Below the pieces are notes generated by a model. It had not been told where the DNA came from. It ran no database searches and worked only from the letters and a program-made list of their open reading frames with translations. The position numbers were made by a program, and so were the translations under genes. A stretch of 39,583 nucleotides of DNA from Methylococcaceae bacterium (GTDB lineage Bacteria > Pseudomonadota > Gammaproteobacteria > Methylococcales > Methylomonadaceae), in contig SPJM01000091.1 of assembly GCA_006844585.1 (NCBI GenBank), positions 1 through 39,583 of the forward strand, in the 5' to 3' direction. Positions 24,302 to 32,889 of the stretch are shown here, piece after piece. The stretch's first letter is position 1. Every line of letters begins with the position of its first letter.

Positions 24302-25843
24302 ATGGTAACTCGACCGAAACCTTTAGTTTTGTTGATTCTGGACGGCTTTGGCAACAGATCGGAGCAGGAAAATAACGCGATTGCAATGGCTAAAACTCCT
24401 TTTTGGGATGAATTAATTCAAAAAAACCCGGTTACAGAATTGGATTGTTCCGGCGAAGTTGTTGGTTTGCCTGATCTGCAAATGGGTAATTCAGAAGTAG
24501 GGCATTTACATATCGGTAGCGGACGTTTGATTCGTCAAGACTTCTCTCGCGTCAATCAAGCGATTGTTGACGGCAGTTTTTTTGAAAACCCGGCTTTATC
24601 AGAAGCGGTTGAAAAAGCTAAAGAGGCTGATAAAGCCTTGCATATTATGTGCTTGCTGTCGCCGGGCGGCGTTCACAGTCACCAGCAGCAAGTGTTGGCG
24701 ATGATGGAAATGGCGGTGAAAAAAGGGCTGAAAAAAGTTTATTTGCATGGTTTTCTGGATGGACGCGATGTGCCGCCCAAAAGCGCGGAGTCATCTATTA
24801 AATTAGTAGAAGATAAGTTTGCTGAATTAGGCGCAGGCCGGATAGCTTCGTTAACCGGTCGCTTTTATGCGATGGATAGAGACAAACGTTGGGAAAGAGT
24901 TGAGTTGGCGCATAAATTATTGGCCAAAGGCGAAACCGATTATCGCTATAATTCCGGCCAAGAAGCTTTAGCGGCTGCCTATCAGCGCGATGAAACCGAT
25001 GAGTTTGTTTGTCCTAGCGCCGTGTTGGATGAAAACGGCCAAGTGATTAGTATAGACCCGGATGATTCAGTGGTGTTTATGAATTTTCGCGCCGACAGAG
25101 CGCGTGAAATTTCTTGCGCATTGACTGACCCTGCTTTCGATGGTTTTGAACGCGGATGTGAGCCGCACCGAGGCAGTTATGTAACCTTGACCGAGTACCA
25201 TCAGGATTTTCCTTATCCGGTTGCGTTTCCTGCGGAAGAAGTGAAAAACGGCATCGGCGAAGTGTTGGCGAATTTGGGAATGACGCAATTGCGCTTGGCG
25301 GAAACTGAAAAATACGCGCACGTTACTTTCTTTTTAAATGGCGGTCAGGATGCGCCTTTTGCTGGGGAAGAGCGTATTTTAGTGCCTTCTCCAAAGGTGA
25401 AAACCTATGATATGCAGCCCGAAATGAGTGCGCCTGAAGTGACGGGGCATATGGTGGAAGCCATAGAAAGCGGCAAATATGATGTGATTATTTGTAATTA
25501 CGCCAACTGCGATATGGTCGGTCACACCGGCCATTTAGACGCGGCGATTACCGCAGTGGAAACCATTGACCAATCGTTGCAGCGTGTGGTGACGGCATTG
25601 CAGGCGGCTGGCGGACAAATGTTGGTGACTGCGGATCATGGCAATATCGAATATATGACTAATGACAAAACCGGCCAGCCGCATACCGCGCATACCACCA
25701 ATAAAGTGCCTTTAGTGCATGTCGGCGGCGGTGCGCAATTATCGGAAGGCGGCAATTTATCTGATTTGGCGCCAACTATGTTGGCCATTTTAGGTGTGGA
25801 GCAACCCGTAGAAATGACCGGGCGTTCGTTGATTGCCGCATAG
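24302..25843 (+). CDS. gpmI: Phosphoglycerate mutase, cofactor-independent (GpmI)
   Basis: Interconverts 3- and 2-phosphoglycerate using two metal ions. Marks are LLILDGFGNR at the N-terminus, the catalytic Ser64 in LQMGNSEVGHLHIGSGR, GGVHSH, FLDGRDVPPKSA, MDRDKRWER, FRADRARE, and the metal sites NYANCDMVGHTGH and VTADHGNIE. It has 513 residues. I use ATG 24302; GGAG lies 10 bases upstream. A TTG start 5 codons earlier would consume that site. envC follows, as in E. coli gpmI-envC. Confidence 0.96.
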   Translation: MVTRPKPLVLLILDGFGNRSEQENNAIAMAKTPFWDELIQKNPVTELDCSGEVVGLPDLQMGNSEVGHLHIGSGRLIRQDFSRVNQAIVDGSFFENPALSEAVEKAKEADKALHIMCLLSPGGVHSHQQQVLAMMEMAVKKGLKKVYLHGFLDGRDVPPKSAESSIKLVEDKFAELGAGRIASLTGRFYAMDRDKRWERVELAHKLLAKGETDYRYNSGQEALAAAYQRDETDEFVCPSAVLDENGQVISIDPDDSVVFMNFRADRAREISCALTDPAFDGFERGCEPHRGSYVTLTEYHQDFPYPVAFPAEEVKNGIGEVLANLGMTQLRLAETEKYAHVTFFLNGGQDAPFAGEERILVPSPKVKTYDMQPEMSAPEVTGHMVEAIESGKYDVIICNYANCDMVGHTGHLDAAITAVETIDQSLQRVVTALQAAGGQMLVTADHGNIEYMTNDKTGQPHTAHTTNKVPLVHVGGGAQLSEGGNLSDLAPTMLAILGVEQPVEMTGRSLIAA

Positions 25844-25902
25844 TATGAAAGAAAAATTGTACAGCGTTAGTTTTTCATGGTTATGGCGGTCATAAGCGAT
25901 TA

Positions 25903-27066
25903 ATGAAGAATGCGTGTTGTACGGTTGGCTTAGCTTGGTTTTTTTTGCTTTGTCCGTTGCTTGCCAACGGACAAACGCTGCAAAAAACGGAAAAAGAGCT
26001 TAAGCAACTGCAAGCTGAAATTAATAATGCGGATCGCCGGGTCAAAGACTTAAAAAAAACCAAGCAAGAAATTCATTTTCAATTAAGGCGGCAGGAAATA
26101 GAATATGGAAGGTTAGCGAAAAATGTTAAGGATTTGGAATCAGATGTCGCCGAGCTGAAAAACGTTTTAAAACGGCTGCGTATTCGTCGTGAAGCGATTA
26201 AAAAGTCAATGTTTGAGCATCGCGAGGAATTGGTTAAATTGCTTAAGGCGGCCTATATGAATGGACGTTACGAGCAAGTCAAGTTGTTTTTAAACCAACA
26301 AGATCCGGCGCTTTCCAGTCGAATTTTGAAATACTATGACTATTTCAATAAAGCGCGGATGGAAAAGTTGAACGCTATTCAGCGGGATCTGGATGATTTG
26401 CTTCAATTGCAACAACATTCCGAACAAAGGCGTCAGCAATTGGCTTTGGCGCTGGAGGATGCGAAACATGAACAAACGGCTTTAGCAGCGGTCAGATTAA
26501 AACGGCAAAACTTATTAAAGCAGATTGAGCGTCGATATTCTTCGCAAAAAAAACGATTACAGCAATTGCGCTTAAGTGAGAAAAAGCTGAATCAGTTGAT
26601 TGAATCTTTGCAGCGCACTGCTCCTGATACATCCTTTGAAATAGAATTGGATAAGCCTTTTGCAAAACTAAAAGGGCGTTTATCTTGGCCGGTATCCGGT
26701 CGATTGGCGAAAAAATTCGGTAGTGCTCGTTCCGAAAGCCGCTGGGACGGCGTTTTGATCAGCGCCAAAGAAGGAAATGAAATTAAAGCCGTTAGTCATG
26801 GCCAGGTGGTTTATGCCGATTGGTTGCGTGGTTACGGCTTGTTGACTATTATTGATCATGGTAAAGGTTTTATGACTCTTTATGCTTTCAGTCAGAGTCT
26901 CTACAAAACTGAAGGCGAGTGGGTCAAAGCGGGCGATGTGATTGCAACGGTGGGGAAAAGCGGCGGTCGCTCTCAACCTGCCTTATATTTTGGCGTTCGC
27001 AACAAGGGGCGGCCATTAGACCCGGTGAAATGGTGCCGAAAAACCAGAAATAACCGGGTCGGATAG
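25903..27066 (+). CDS. envC: Murein hydrolase activator EnvC
   Basis: 387 residues. The signal peptide ends about LLANGQ. Two long coiled-coil stretches (about 25-110 and 155-240) are followed by a C-terminal LytM/M23 domain. The catalytic His residues of active LytM enzymes are missing: the first site reads SRWDG in place of HxGxD, and the usual HLHFE reads ALYFGVR. That degeneracy is normal for EnvC, which activates AmiA/AmiB at the septum rather than cutting itself. It lies between gpmI and ctpA. Confidence 0.92.
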   Translation: MKNACCTVGLAWFFLLCPLLANGQTLQKTEKELKQLQAEINNADRRVKDLKKTKQEIHFQLRRQEIEYGRLAKNVKDLESDVAELKNVLKRLRIRREAIKKSMFEHREELVKLLKAAYMNGRYEQVKLFLNQQDPALSSRILKYYDYFNKARMEKLNAIQRDLDDLLQLQQHSEQRRQQLALALEDAKHEQTALAAVRLKRQNLLKQIERRYSSQKKRLQQLRLSEKKLNQLIESLQRTAPDTSFEIELDKPFAKLKGRLSWPVSGRLAKKFGSARSESRWDGVLISAKEGNEIKAVSHGQVVYADWLRGYGLLTIIDHGKGFMTLYAFSQSLYKTEGEWVKAGDVIATVGKSGGRSQPALYFGVRNKGRPLDPVKWCRKTRNNRVG

Positions 27067-27240
27067 ACGTTATTGAGTTTCGGAAATGTTTACGCTTCTC
27101 TGCAATTTTGGTTAATGAATTATGCCGATGTTAGCAGCCCTAAGAAAGCGGATTGTTAATGTTTTAGTGATGTGGTCATAACTGTTATTTGGTAGGGATT
27201 TTTCAGTTGCGGTTGGCCGATATTTTGGAGTTACAAGCAG

Positions 27241-28575
27241 ATGCTAAAAAAGAAAAGTATTTTAATTCTAACACTGGGTTTTTTGATGGGTGTTTTAATC
27301 AGCACCGGCGGCAGTGTTTTTGCAGATAAGGATCAATCAGCCGAAACGCCGGAGGCGACTCAAGAGTCGCACAGCATTCCATTTGAAGAATTAAGGGCGT
27401 TTACTGAAGTTTTCGGGCGCATCAAGCGCGATTATGTAGAGTCAGTATCTGATAAAAAATTATTAGAAGGCGCTATACGCGGCATGCTTTCCGAATTGGA
27501 TCCGCATTCCAGCTATTTAGAAGGTGAGCAGTATAAAGAGTTAAAAGAAGGCACGACTGGACAATTCGGCGGCTTAGGCATTGAAGTGACTATGGAAGAC
27601 GGCTTTGTTAAAGTTGTTTCGCCCATTGATGATACGCCTGCGCAAAGAGCCGGCATGAAAGCGGGTGATTTGATTGTCAGGTTGGATGAAAAACCGGTTA
27701 AAGGCATGTCTCTGATTGACGCCGTTAAAATCATGCGTGGCGAGCCGGGCAGCGAAATTGAATTACTGGTCATCCGCGAAGGCGAAGAATCGCCTTTGAA
27801 AGTCAAGATTACCCGCGCCGTTATTAAAGTTAAAAGCGTAAAAAGCCGTCTTTTGGAAAAGGATTTTGGTTATTTACGAATCAGCAGCTTTCAATCCAGA
27901 ACAGGGCAAAACTTACTTGATGCTTTAAAGAGCCTGGAAAAAGAGAACGAAGGCCAGTTAAGCGGTTTGGTTTTAGACTTACGCAACAATCCTGGCGGCG
28001 TATTGAAGGCGGCTGTTGAAGTCAGTGATGCGTTTTTAGAAAAAGGTTTAATTGTTTTCACCGAAGGGCGGATTAAAAATTCGGAAATGCGATTTAACGC
28101 GGCGCCGGATGATATTTTGGAAGGAAAGCCCATTGTGATACTGATTAACTCCGGTTCGGCTTCAGCCTCGGAAATTGTCGCGGGCGCTTTGCAGGATCAT
28201 AAGCGCGCTATAATTATGGGCGAAAAATCTTTCGGTAAAGGTTCTGTGCAAACTATTCTGCCGACCAGTAATGGTGCGGCGGTTAAATTAACCACGGCGC
28301 GCTATTTTACCCCGTCAGGCCGCTCCATTCAGGCGGAAGGCATTGAGCCGGATGTAACCCTGGCCAGAGTAAAGTTGGAAACCTTGGGGAAAGCGAAATT
28401 CGAACCGGTGAAAGAAGCAAATTTAAAGCGTCATCTGGAAAACGGCAATGGAAACGGTAAAAAAGAAAAGGACGCTGAAGATAAGGAGGCTAAGGATGAT
28501 CAGCCTTTGGAAATAAAGGATTACCCGTTACATGAGGCATTGACCTTGTTGAAAGGGTTGAGCATTTTGCAATAG
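27241..28575 (+). CDS. ctpA: C-terminal processing protease, S41 family (CtpA)
   Basis: Periplasmic carboxy-terminal protease of 444 residues. N-terminal signal sequence (ILILTLGFLMGVLIS). The PDZ domain (about 100-185) has GQFGGLGIEVTMEDG. The S41 core has LDLRNNPGGVL, the catalytic Ser in INSGSASASEIVAGAL and the Lys in MGEKSFGKGSVQT. A Lys/Glu-rich tail ends the protein. Its place after envC suggests a cell-wall hydrolase control role, as for Pseudomonas CtpA. The gene ends before a strong terminator. Confidence 0.94.
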   Translation: MLKKKSILILTLGFLMGVLISTGGSVFADKDQSAETPEATQESHSIPFEELRAFTEVFGRIKRDYVESVSDKKLLEGAIRGMLSELDPHSSYLEGEQYKELKEGTTGQFGGLGIEVTMEDGFVKVVSPIDDTPAQRAGMKAGDLIVRLDEKPVKGMSLIDAVKIMRGEPGSEIELLVIREGEESPLKVKITRAVIKVKSVKSRLLEKDFGYLRISSFQSRTGQNLLDALKSLEKENEGQLSGLVLDLRNNPGGVLKAAVEVSDAFLEKGLIVFTEGRIKNSEMRFNAAPDDILEGKPIVILINSGSASASEIVAGALQDHKRAIIMGEKSFGKGSVQTILPTSNGAAVKLTTARYFTPSGRSIQAEGIEPDVTLARVKLETLGKAKFEPVKEANLKRHLENGNGNGKKEKDAEDKEAKDDQPLEIKDYPLHEALTLLKGLSILQ

Positions 28576-28612
28576 ATTAGCTTGGCGCAGAGCATTTTAC
28601 GCCAGTTAGAAG

Positions 28613-28645
28613 AAAAAGCCTGAATGACATCATTCAGGCTTTTTT
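28613..28645. terminator. Bidirectional intrinsic terminator
   Basis: AAAAAGCCTGAATGA and its exact complement (28630-28644) form a 15-bp inverted repeat with two bases at the centre, A-run on one side and six T on the other. It serves ctpA on the plus strand and the convergent minus gene, whose stop codon and last codons lie inside it. Confidence 0.9.
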
Positions 28646-29445
28646 AATGGATTTAATCGATCAAATATATTTTTATCGTCTTCTTTTTCTTGTTGCGCCT
28701 CTTCCATGGCGATTTGCTGCATCAAAGCTTCATGCTCCCGGCGCTGTTTTTTAAGCTGCTGCTTAATCGCTGTTTTTTGTTGCGTGCTTATTTCCAGTCT
28801 CACTAAATCGTCATCTTTTCGTAGCATGTAGCGGGCTATTTTATCCAGTAAATCTTGATCTATTTCTTCAGGCGAATAGTTTTTTTTATAAAAATCAAAA
28901 TTGGCGTGATTCTTAATTAATAAAATGATTAACGATTGTTCATAATCGACTTCAAAACGAAACTGCACCGGAATATTGCGTTTGACCCTAAAAACAGCAG
29001 TGGAAGCATTTTCAGCGCTTTGTATATATTTCCATTGAAAAGGGGTATTGCTTTTAATCAGGAATGAGACCTCCTGTTCGATAAAGCTTTTCCCTTCTTT
29101 CTGAAAAACAAAGTCACCTTCGCCCTGGCAGTTAAAAGAGATGTTGATTTGCATTATATTTTCGGGATTCACGAAGCCATCGTAACCATCGGTATTAATT
29201 TTGTATCCTTTTTGGTGTAAAAGGCCGAGTTGTTGATAACGGTCGCTATAATGATTAATCTCAATATCTTGTTCAAGAAAATTCAAATGCTCAATGATTT
29301 CTTTCATATATTGAAAGATTTCCTGCATTTTCGGTAATAAAAAATGCCGGTATCGATTCGCTCTTTGCTCACCTAGGTTGCTTTCAGCATCTATGTCGGC
29401 TTTCTTTTTATTCGCCTCGTCTCGGAGTTGATCGAGTATTCCCAT
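28630..29445 (-). CDS. Conserved-looking cytosolic protein of unknown function
   Basis: 271 residues with no signal peptide or membrane segment. The N-terminus (about 1-60) is helical (MGILDQLRDEANKKKADID). The middle is mixed alpha/beta, and a long charged coiled coil occupies about 215-255 (QQKTAIKQQLKKQRREHEALM). It ends NPLKKPE within the shared terminator. I do not recognise the family. It is the only minus-strand gene before a 218-base gap. Confidence 0.65.
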   Translation of the reverse strand: MGILDQLRDEANKKKADIDAESNLGEQRANRYRHFLLPKMQEIFQYMKEIIEHLNFLEQDIEINHYSDRYQQLGLLHQKGYKINTDGYDGFVNPENIMQINISFNCQGEGDFVFQKEGKSFIEQEVSFLIKSNTPFQWKYIQSAENASTAVFRVKRNIPVQFRFEVDYEQSLIILLIKNHANFDFYKKNYSPEEIDQDLLDKIARYMLRKDDDLVRLEISTQQKTAIKQQLKKQRREHEALMQQIAMEEAQQEKEDDKNIFDRLNPLKKPE

Positions 29446-29663
29446 TTTATTGAAAGGTCAACGTAATAAATATAGCTAAGAATGATAGACGTTATTTTAT
29501 GGGAGGGGAAGCATAATTATGTCTATCTTTTTCAATCGTTGTTATCAATCAACTTTGTCATGTTGCAGTCATTGCTCTGCTTTGAAAATTTTGAGCTACC
29601 AAGTTTTTGCTGGGCCGTTTTTGAAGGGATTTTGAGTGTATATTATGAGCCTGAATATGGATA

Positions 29664-30326
29664 TTAATGAGCGATTTTTTTATTCTGCGCCATCGCTAAA
29701 AGTCCAAAGAGTGTCAATAAATAGGCTGGAAGAGCCGGAACTGGGGCAACCGGACCAAATTCCAGGGCAATGAATGGTCCGAGTGAGTCTAGGGCGCCGA
29801 CAGACCCGAATGAGGAAGATGAAAGGTTGTTGTGGGGGAAATGGTTGTTAGCGTCCAGAAGAGCGGCGAGTTCGGCAATGCTGGTAGCCAGATTATCCGG
29901 ATTGCTGATAATTGGAACTGAGGCTAAATAGTCAGTGTCGTCAAACAATTCAAAGACATGAAGCTCCGGACCTACCAAGATATTGCGCAAGTCGAATTCG
30001 AAGACCGAGTCCAACTGAATATTGACCCCTTTTCGCATCTCGATAGTAGCGCCGGAGTTGCTTCCGGTTAGGGTGATTTGGCCATTTGGGTCTTCAAATT
30101 CGCCACGTTGTGAGTCCGGGTCAATATCTATCGTTGCATCATCAATGCTGAAAGAGACCATCACCGATTCACCCAATTGGAAATCTTGAAAGGCCTCTAC
30201 TTCAGGATCTACAAAGCCGTTTTCAACGAAAATGACCGGACCGGCGTTAAAAGTAAATCCGATTGTTCCTGCACAGGCAATTGATGTTATGCAGCTTAAA
30301 AACAGTCCGGCGATAACTGATTTCAT
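29664..30326 (-). CDS. PEP-CTERM-like exported protein
   Basis: 220 residues. An N-terminal signal peptide ends about IACA. An acidic beta-rich middle follows. The C-terminus reads VPALPAYLLTLFGLLAMAQNKK: a VPxLP motif, a hydrophobic helix and a basic end. This is the sorting-signal layout of the PEP-CTERM/VPxxP group, which is cut by exosortase/archaeosortase-type enzymes. No exosortase lies in the window. Function of the mature domain is unknown. A variant motif, so the sorting class is probable rather than certain. Confidence 0.7.
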   Translation of the reverse strand: MKSVIAGLFLSCITSIACAGTIGFTFNAGPVIFVENGFVDPEVEAFQDFQLGESVMVSFSIDDATIDIDPDSQRGEFEDPNGQITLTGSNSGATIEMRKGVNIQLDSVFEFDLRNILVGPELHVFELFDDTDYLASVPIISNPDNLATSIAELAALLDANNHFPHNNLSSSSFGSVGALDSLGPFIALEFGPVAPVPALPAYLLTLFGLLAMAQNKKIAH

Positions 30327-30401
30327 GTTCGTATTCCTGAGTGATGCGGTAGGAAATTAGGATTGTATCGTCAAAAATAGGTGAGCGCAATAATCCGAGC
30401 G

Positions 30402-30423
30402 GGACGGGACATCTAACCCGTCC
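30402..30423. repeat. Hairpin between the cysI/DUF934 pair and the PEP-CTERM-like gene
   Basis: GGACGGG and CCCGTCC form a perfect 7-bp stem with an 8-base loop, and imperfect outer arms (CCGAGCG/CGCTTGG) extend it. It may end the cysI-DUF934 transcript on the minus strand, but there is no clean T-run. Confidence 0.4.
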
Positions 30424-30464
30424 GAAACGCTTGGATATTCTTAAGATTTAATTATTTTGAAAAG

Positions 30465-30920
30465 TTAACAGGTCGATTGCTGATAAGTTACTGAAAAGCT
30501 GTTTAAACAAGACTGGGCAAGCGGTAATTGTTGCTCATCTTCAAATTGAAAAGCGTTAACGCCGACTCGGTGCAGATAGAAAACCTGGTCGGCTAAAAAG
30601 CCGCCGACAGCTCGTATTTCGCCATGGTAATTACAATGTTTGCGTAAGATGCGCGCTTGAGAAAAGCTGCGACCGTCACGGAATACCGAGAAGTTCAATT
30701 CGATTAGGTCGAGTTTCGCCAAATCTTCATTACTGATTTGCAATACATCATCGTCAGAATTCAGGCGAATGCCTTTTTTGCCTGCTATGGTTAGGATTTC
30801 CGCTTTATCTTGAAGCCAACGCTGCAACGATACGCAGATATCGCCAGCGCTAAGCGCTTGTTCATCATCGATGTAAATCCAGGCGTTGTCTATGATTTCG
30901 GCGTCTTTAATGATTTGCAT
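30465..30920 (-). CDS. DUF934 protein paired with sulfite reductase
   Basis: 151 residues with the DUF934 pattern: DICVSLQRWLQ, NSDDDVLQISNEDLAKLDLIELNFSVFRDGRSFSQARILR, then GEIRAVGGFLADQVFYLHRVGVNAF. The start is ATG 30920, with AAGGA 8 bases upstream. It overlaps the cysI 3' end by 14 bases. DUF934 genes travel with this type of CysI and probably serve sulfite reduction, perhaps in electron supply, which is not proven. Confidence 0.85.
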   Translation of the reverse strand: MQIIKDAEIIDNAWIYIDDEQALSAGDICVSLQRWLQDKAEILTIAGKKGIRLNSDDDVLQISNEDLAKLDLIELNFSVFRDGRSFSQARILRKHCNYHGEIRAVGGFLADQVFYLHRVGVNAFQFEDEQQLPLAQSCLNSFSVTYQQSTC

Positions 30921-32562
30921 AAACTTGTTCCTTAAATGGTTGAATGCCAACACGATTGACGGTTTGCAAAAAGGATTCTTCTACACCCTGGCGCTGATTG
31001 ACATAAACGTCCAGGATGGTCGCGATGGCCGGGGCGATTTGTTGTTTGGAGACAGCAGGGCCCAAGCGTTTGCCGATGGCGGCTTGGTTTTCAGATGAGC
31101 CGCCCAAGGTAATTTGATACCACTCCACGCCTTTTTTATCGACCCCTAAAATGCCGATATTGCCGACGCTTTGATGTGCACAGCCGTTCATACAGCCGGA
31201 CATGTTGATTTTTAATTCGCCGATGTCGTGGATGTAGTCAATATCATCTATCAACTCATTGATTTCTTTATTGACGCCGATTGATCCGGCATTGGCCAAG
31301 TTGCAATAATCCAGGCCCGGACAGCAAATGATGTCGGTTGCCGTGTTGATATTCGGGGTGGCCAATTTCAGAGCGTCTAATTTTTCCCAGAGGTCAAAGA
31401 TTTCGCTGAGTTTGACATCGGCTAACACCAGGTTTTGCCGATGAGTGCTGCGAAGTTCGCCGAAACTGTATTGGTCGGCCAGATCCGCTACTGCATCTAA
31501 CTGGCTGTCGGTAATGTCTCCTGGCGGCGAATCAGGGGCTTTCAATGACACATAAACGTTGCGATAGCCTTCAATTCGGTGAGCGACAGTATTGTGGTTG
31601 TACCAGCGGGCAAAATCATTGTTTTGCTGTAAAGAAGCGTTAAGGATTTCGTCGTTGCCGGCATTGTCTTCATAGGCCGGGGCTGGGAAGTGCGCTTTGA
31701 TGTTGTTGATTCTTTCCTCGCTAAGCTCCATCTCGTCACGGATTTGCAGCCATTCTTGTTCAACCCATTCGCGCATTTGCTCAATGCCGCTTTCTCTGAC
31801 CAGTATTTTGATCCGGGCGCGATATTTGTTGTCGCGACGACCGCGCAAGTTGTAGACTCGCAAGATGGCTTCCAAATAAGAAAGCAGATGTTTCTTTTCT
31901 AGGAAGGGTTTGATTTCCTTGCCGATAATCGGTGTTCTACCCAAACCGCCGCCGACCAGAATACGGAAGCCGATTTCATTGTTTTCGTTTTTAACAATAT
32001 GTACGCCGATGTCGTGCAGTTGCGTCGCGGCGCGATCAGTTTCCGAGGCGCTGACGGCAATTTTGAATTTACGCGGCAAATAAGCGAATTCAGGATGTAA
32101 GGTTGTCCATTGACGAATGATTTCGCAATAAGGTCTGGGGTCTTCTAGTTCATCAGCGCAGGCCCCGGCCAAATGGTCGGTAGTAGTATTTCTTAAGCAG
32201 TTGCCGCTGGTTTGGATGGCGTGCATTTGCACGGTGGCCAGTTCAGCAAGAATATCCGGCACTTGTTCCAATTTCGGCCAGTTAAACTGAACATTTTGGC
32301 GGGTGGAAAAATGGCAAAAGCCTTTGTCGTATTTACGTGCGATTTCGGCAAGTTTGCGAACTTGCTTGGAAGATAGCAGACCATAAGGAATGGCGACTCT
32401 GAGCATGGGCGAATGGATTTGCACATACAATCCATTCATTAAGCGCAATGCTAAAAATTCATCATCTGCGAGTTCGCCTTTGAGGTAGCGTTCGGTTTGC
32501 TCCCGGTATTGAGCAACTCTTTCATCAACGAGTTTTTGATCGGTTTCGGTATACTGGTACAT
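30907..32562 (-). CDS. cysI: Sulfite reductase hemoprotein (Pseudomonas-type CysI)
   Basis: 551 residues. The two ferredoxin-nitrite/sulfite reductase repeats are visible. The siroheme/4Fe-4S Cys set is CCPGLDYC and INMSGCMNGCAHQ. The start is MYQYTETDQKLVDERV. RLTNRQ-like STRQNVQFNW and TSGNCLRNTT are substrate-side motifs. It resembles the Pseudomonas CysI followed by DUF934 more than the E. coli enzyme with a flavoprotein subunit. It reduces sulfite to sulfide for cysteine synthesis and is divergent from nhaD. Confidence 0.93.
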   Translation of the reverse strand: MYQYTETDQKLVDERVAQYREQTERYLKGELADDEFLALRLMNGLYVQIHSPMLRVAIPYGLLSSKQVRKLAEIARKYDKGFCHFSTRQNVQFNWPKLEQVPDILAELATVQMHAIQTSGNCLRNTTTDHLAGACADELEDPRPYCEIIRQWTTLHPEFAYLPRKFKIAVSASETDRAATQLHDIGVHIVKNENNEIGFRILVGGGLGRTPIIGKEIKPFLEKKHLLSYLEAILRVYNLRGRRDNKYRARIKILVRESGIEQMREWVEQEWLQIRDEMELSEERINNIKAHFPAPAYEDNAGNDEILNASLQQNNDFARWYNHNTVAHRIEGYRNVYVSLKAPDSPPGDITDSQLDAVADLADQYSFGELRSTHRQNLVLADVKLSEIFDLWEKLDALKLATPNINTATDIICCPGLDYCNLANAGSIGVNKEINELIDDIDYIHDIGELKINMSGCMNGCAHQSVGNIGILGVDKKGVEWYQITLGGSSENQAAIGKRLGPAVSKQQIAPAIATILDVYVNQRQGVEESFLQTVNRVGIQPFKEQVYANH

Positions 32563-32717
32563 GGCCTTATTTTGCTTTAACGAGCATGTTGAACAGAGCA
32601 GAACATAATATACTGTGTTTCATCAAATGACAAAGATAATTATTTAGTGGTAATATAAGCGGTTATTTTTATTCTTCTATACTGCGTGAAGATAATTTAT
32701 TGTTGATAGGGTGAAAT

Positions 32718-32735
32718 TTCAATATTGATATTGAA
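32718..32735. promoter_or_regulatory. Palindrome in the cysI-nhaD gap
   Basis: TTCAATATTGATATTGAA: perfect 8-bp arms around TG in the 327-base divergent region. It is a candidate operator for either gene. I could not place clear promoters, and the rest of the gap is AT-rich without other features. Confidence 0.4.
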
Positions 32736-32889
32736 TAGTTTCCAGACTGTATATTGTTTAGGCTCAGGGATACAGTGTTTTCGGGAAGGGTTTTTGCTCG
32801 AAGGTTGAGTAAGAAACGTGCAGGGATGTCCGGACAATCCAAATAAATTCATTTTTTTATTTTTTATTTTTAGGAAGGAGGTCGTTTTG

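Noticed and set aside
26700-27060. EnvC as an active LytM endopeptidase
   Set aside because: The metal-binding His positions are replaced, as in known EnvC activators, so this is normal for the family.
29482-29667. 61-codon plus-strand frame before the PEP-CTERM-like gene
   Set aside because: Odd composition, weak start context and a stop at the end of the opposite gene; probably chance.
32625-32650. Second Fur-like site (GATAATTATT) upstream of cysI
   Set aside because: Only the left half matches the consensus; the right half does not, so it is at background level in AT-rich sequence.
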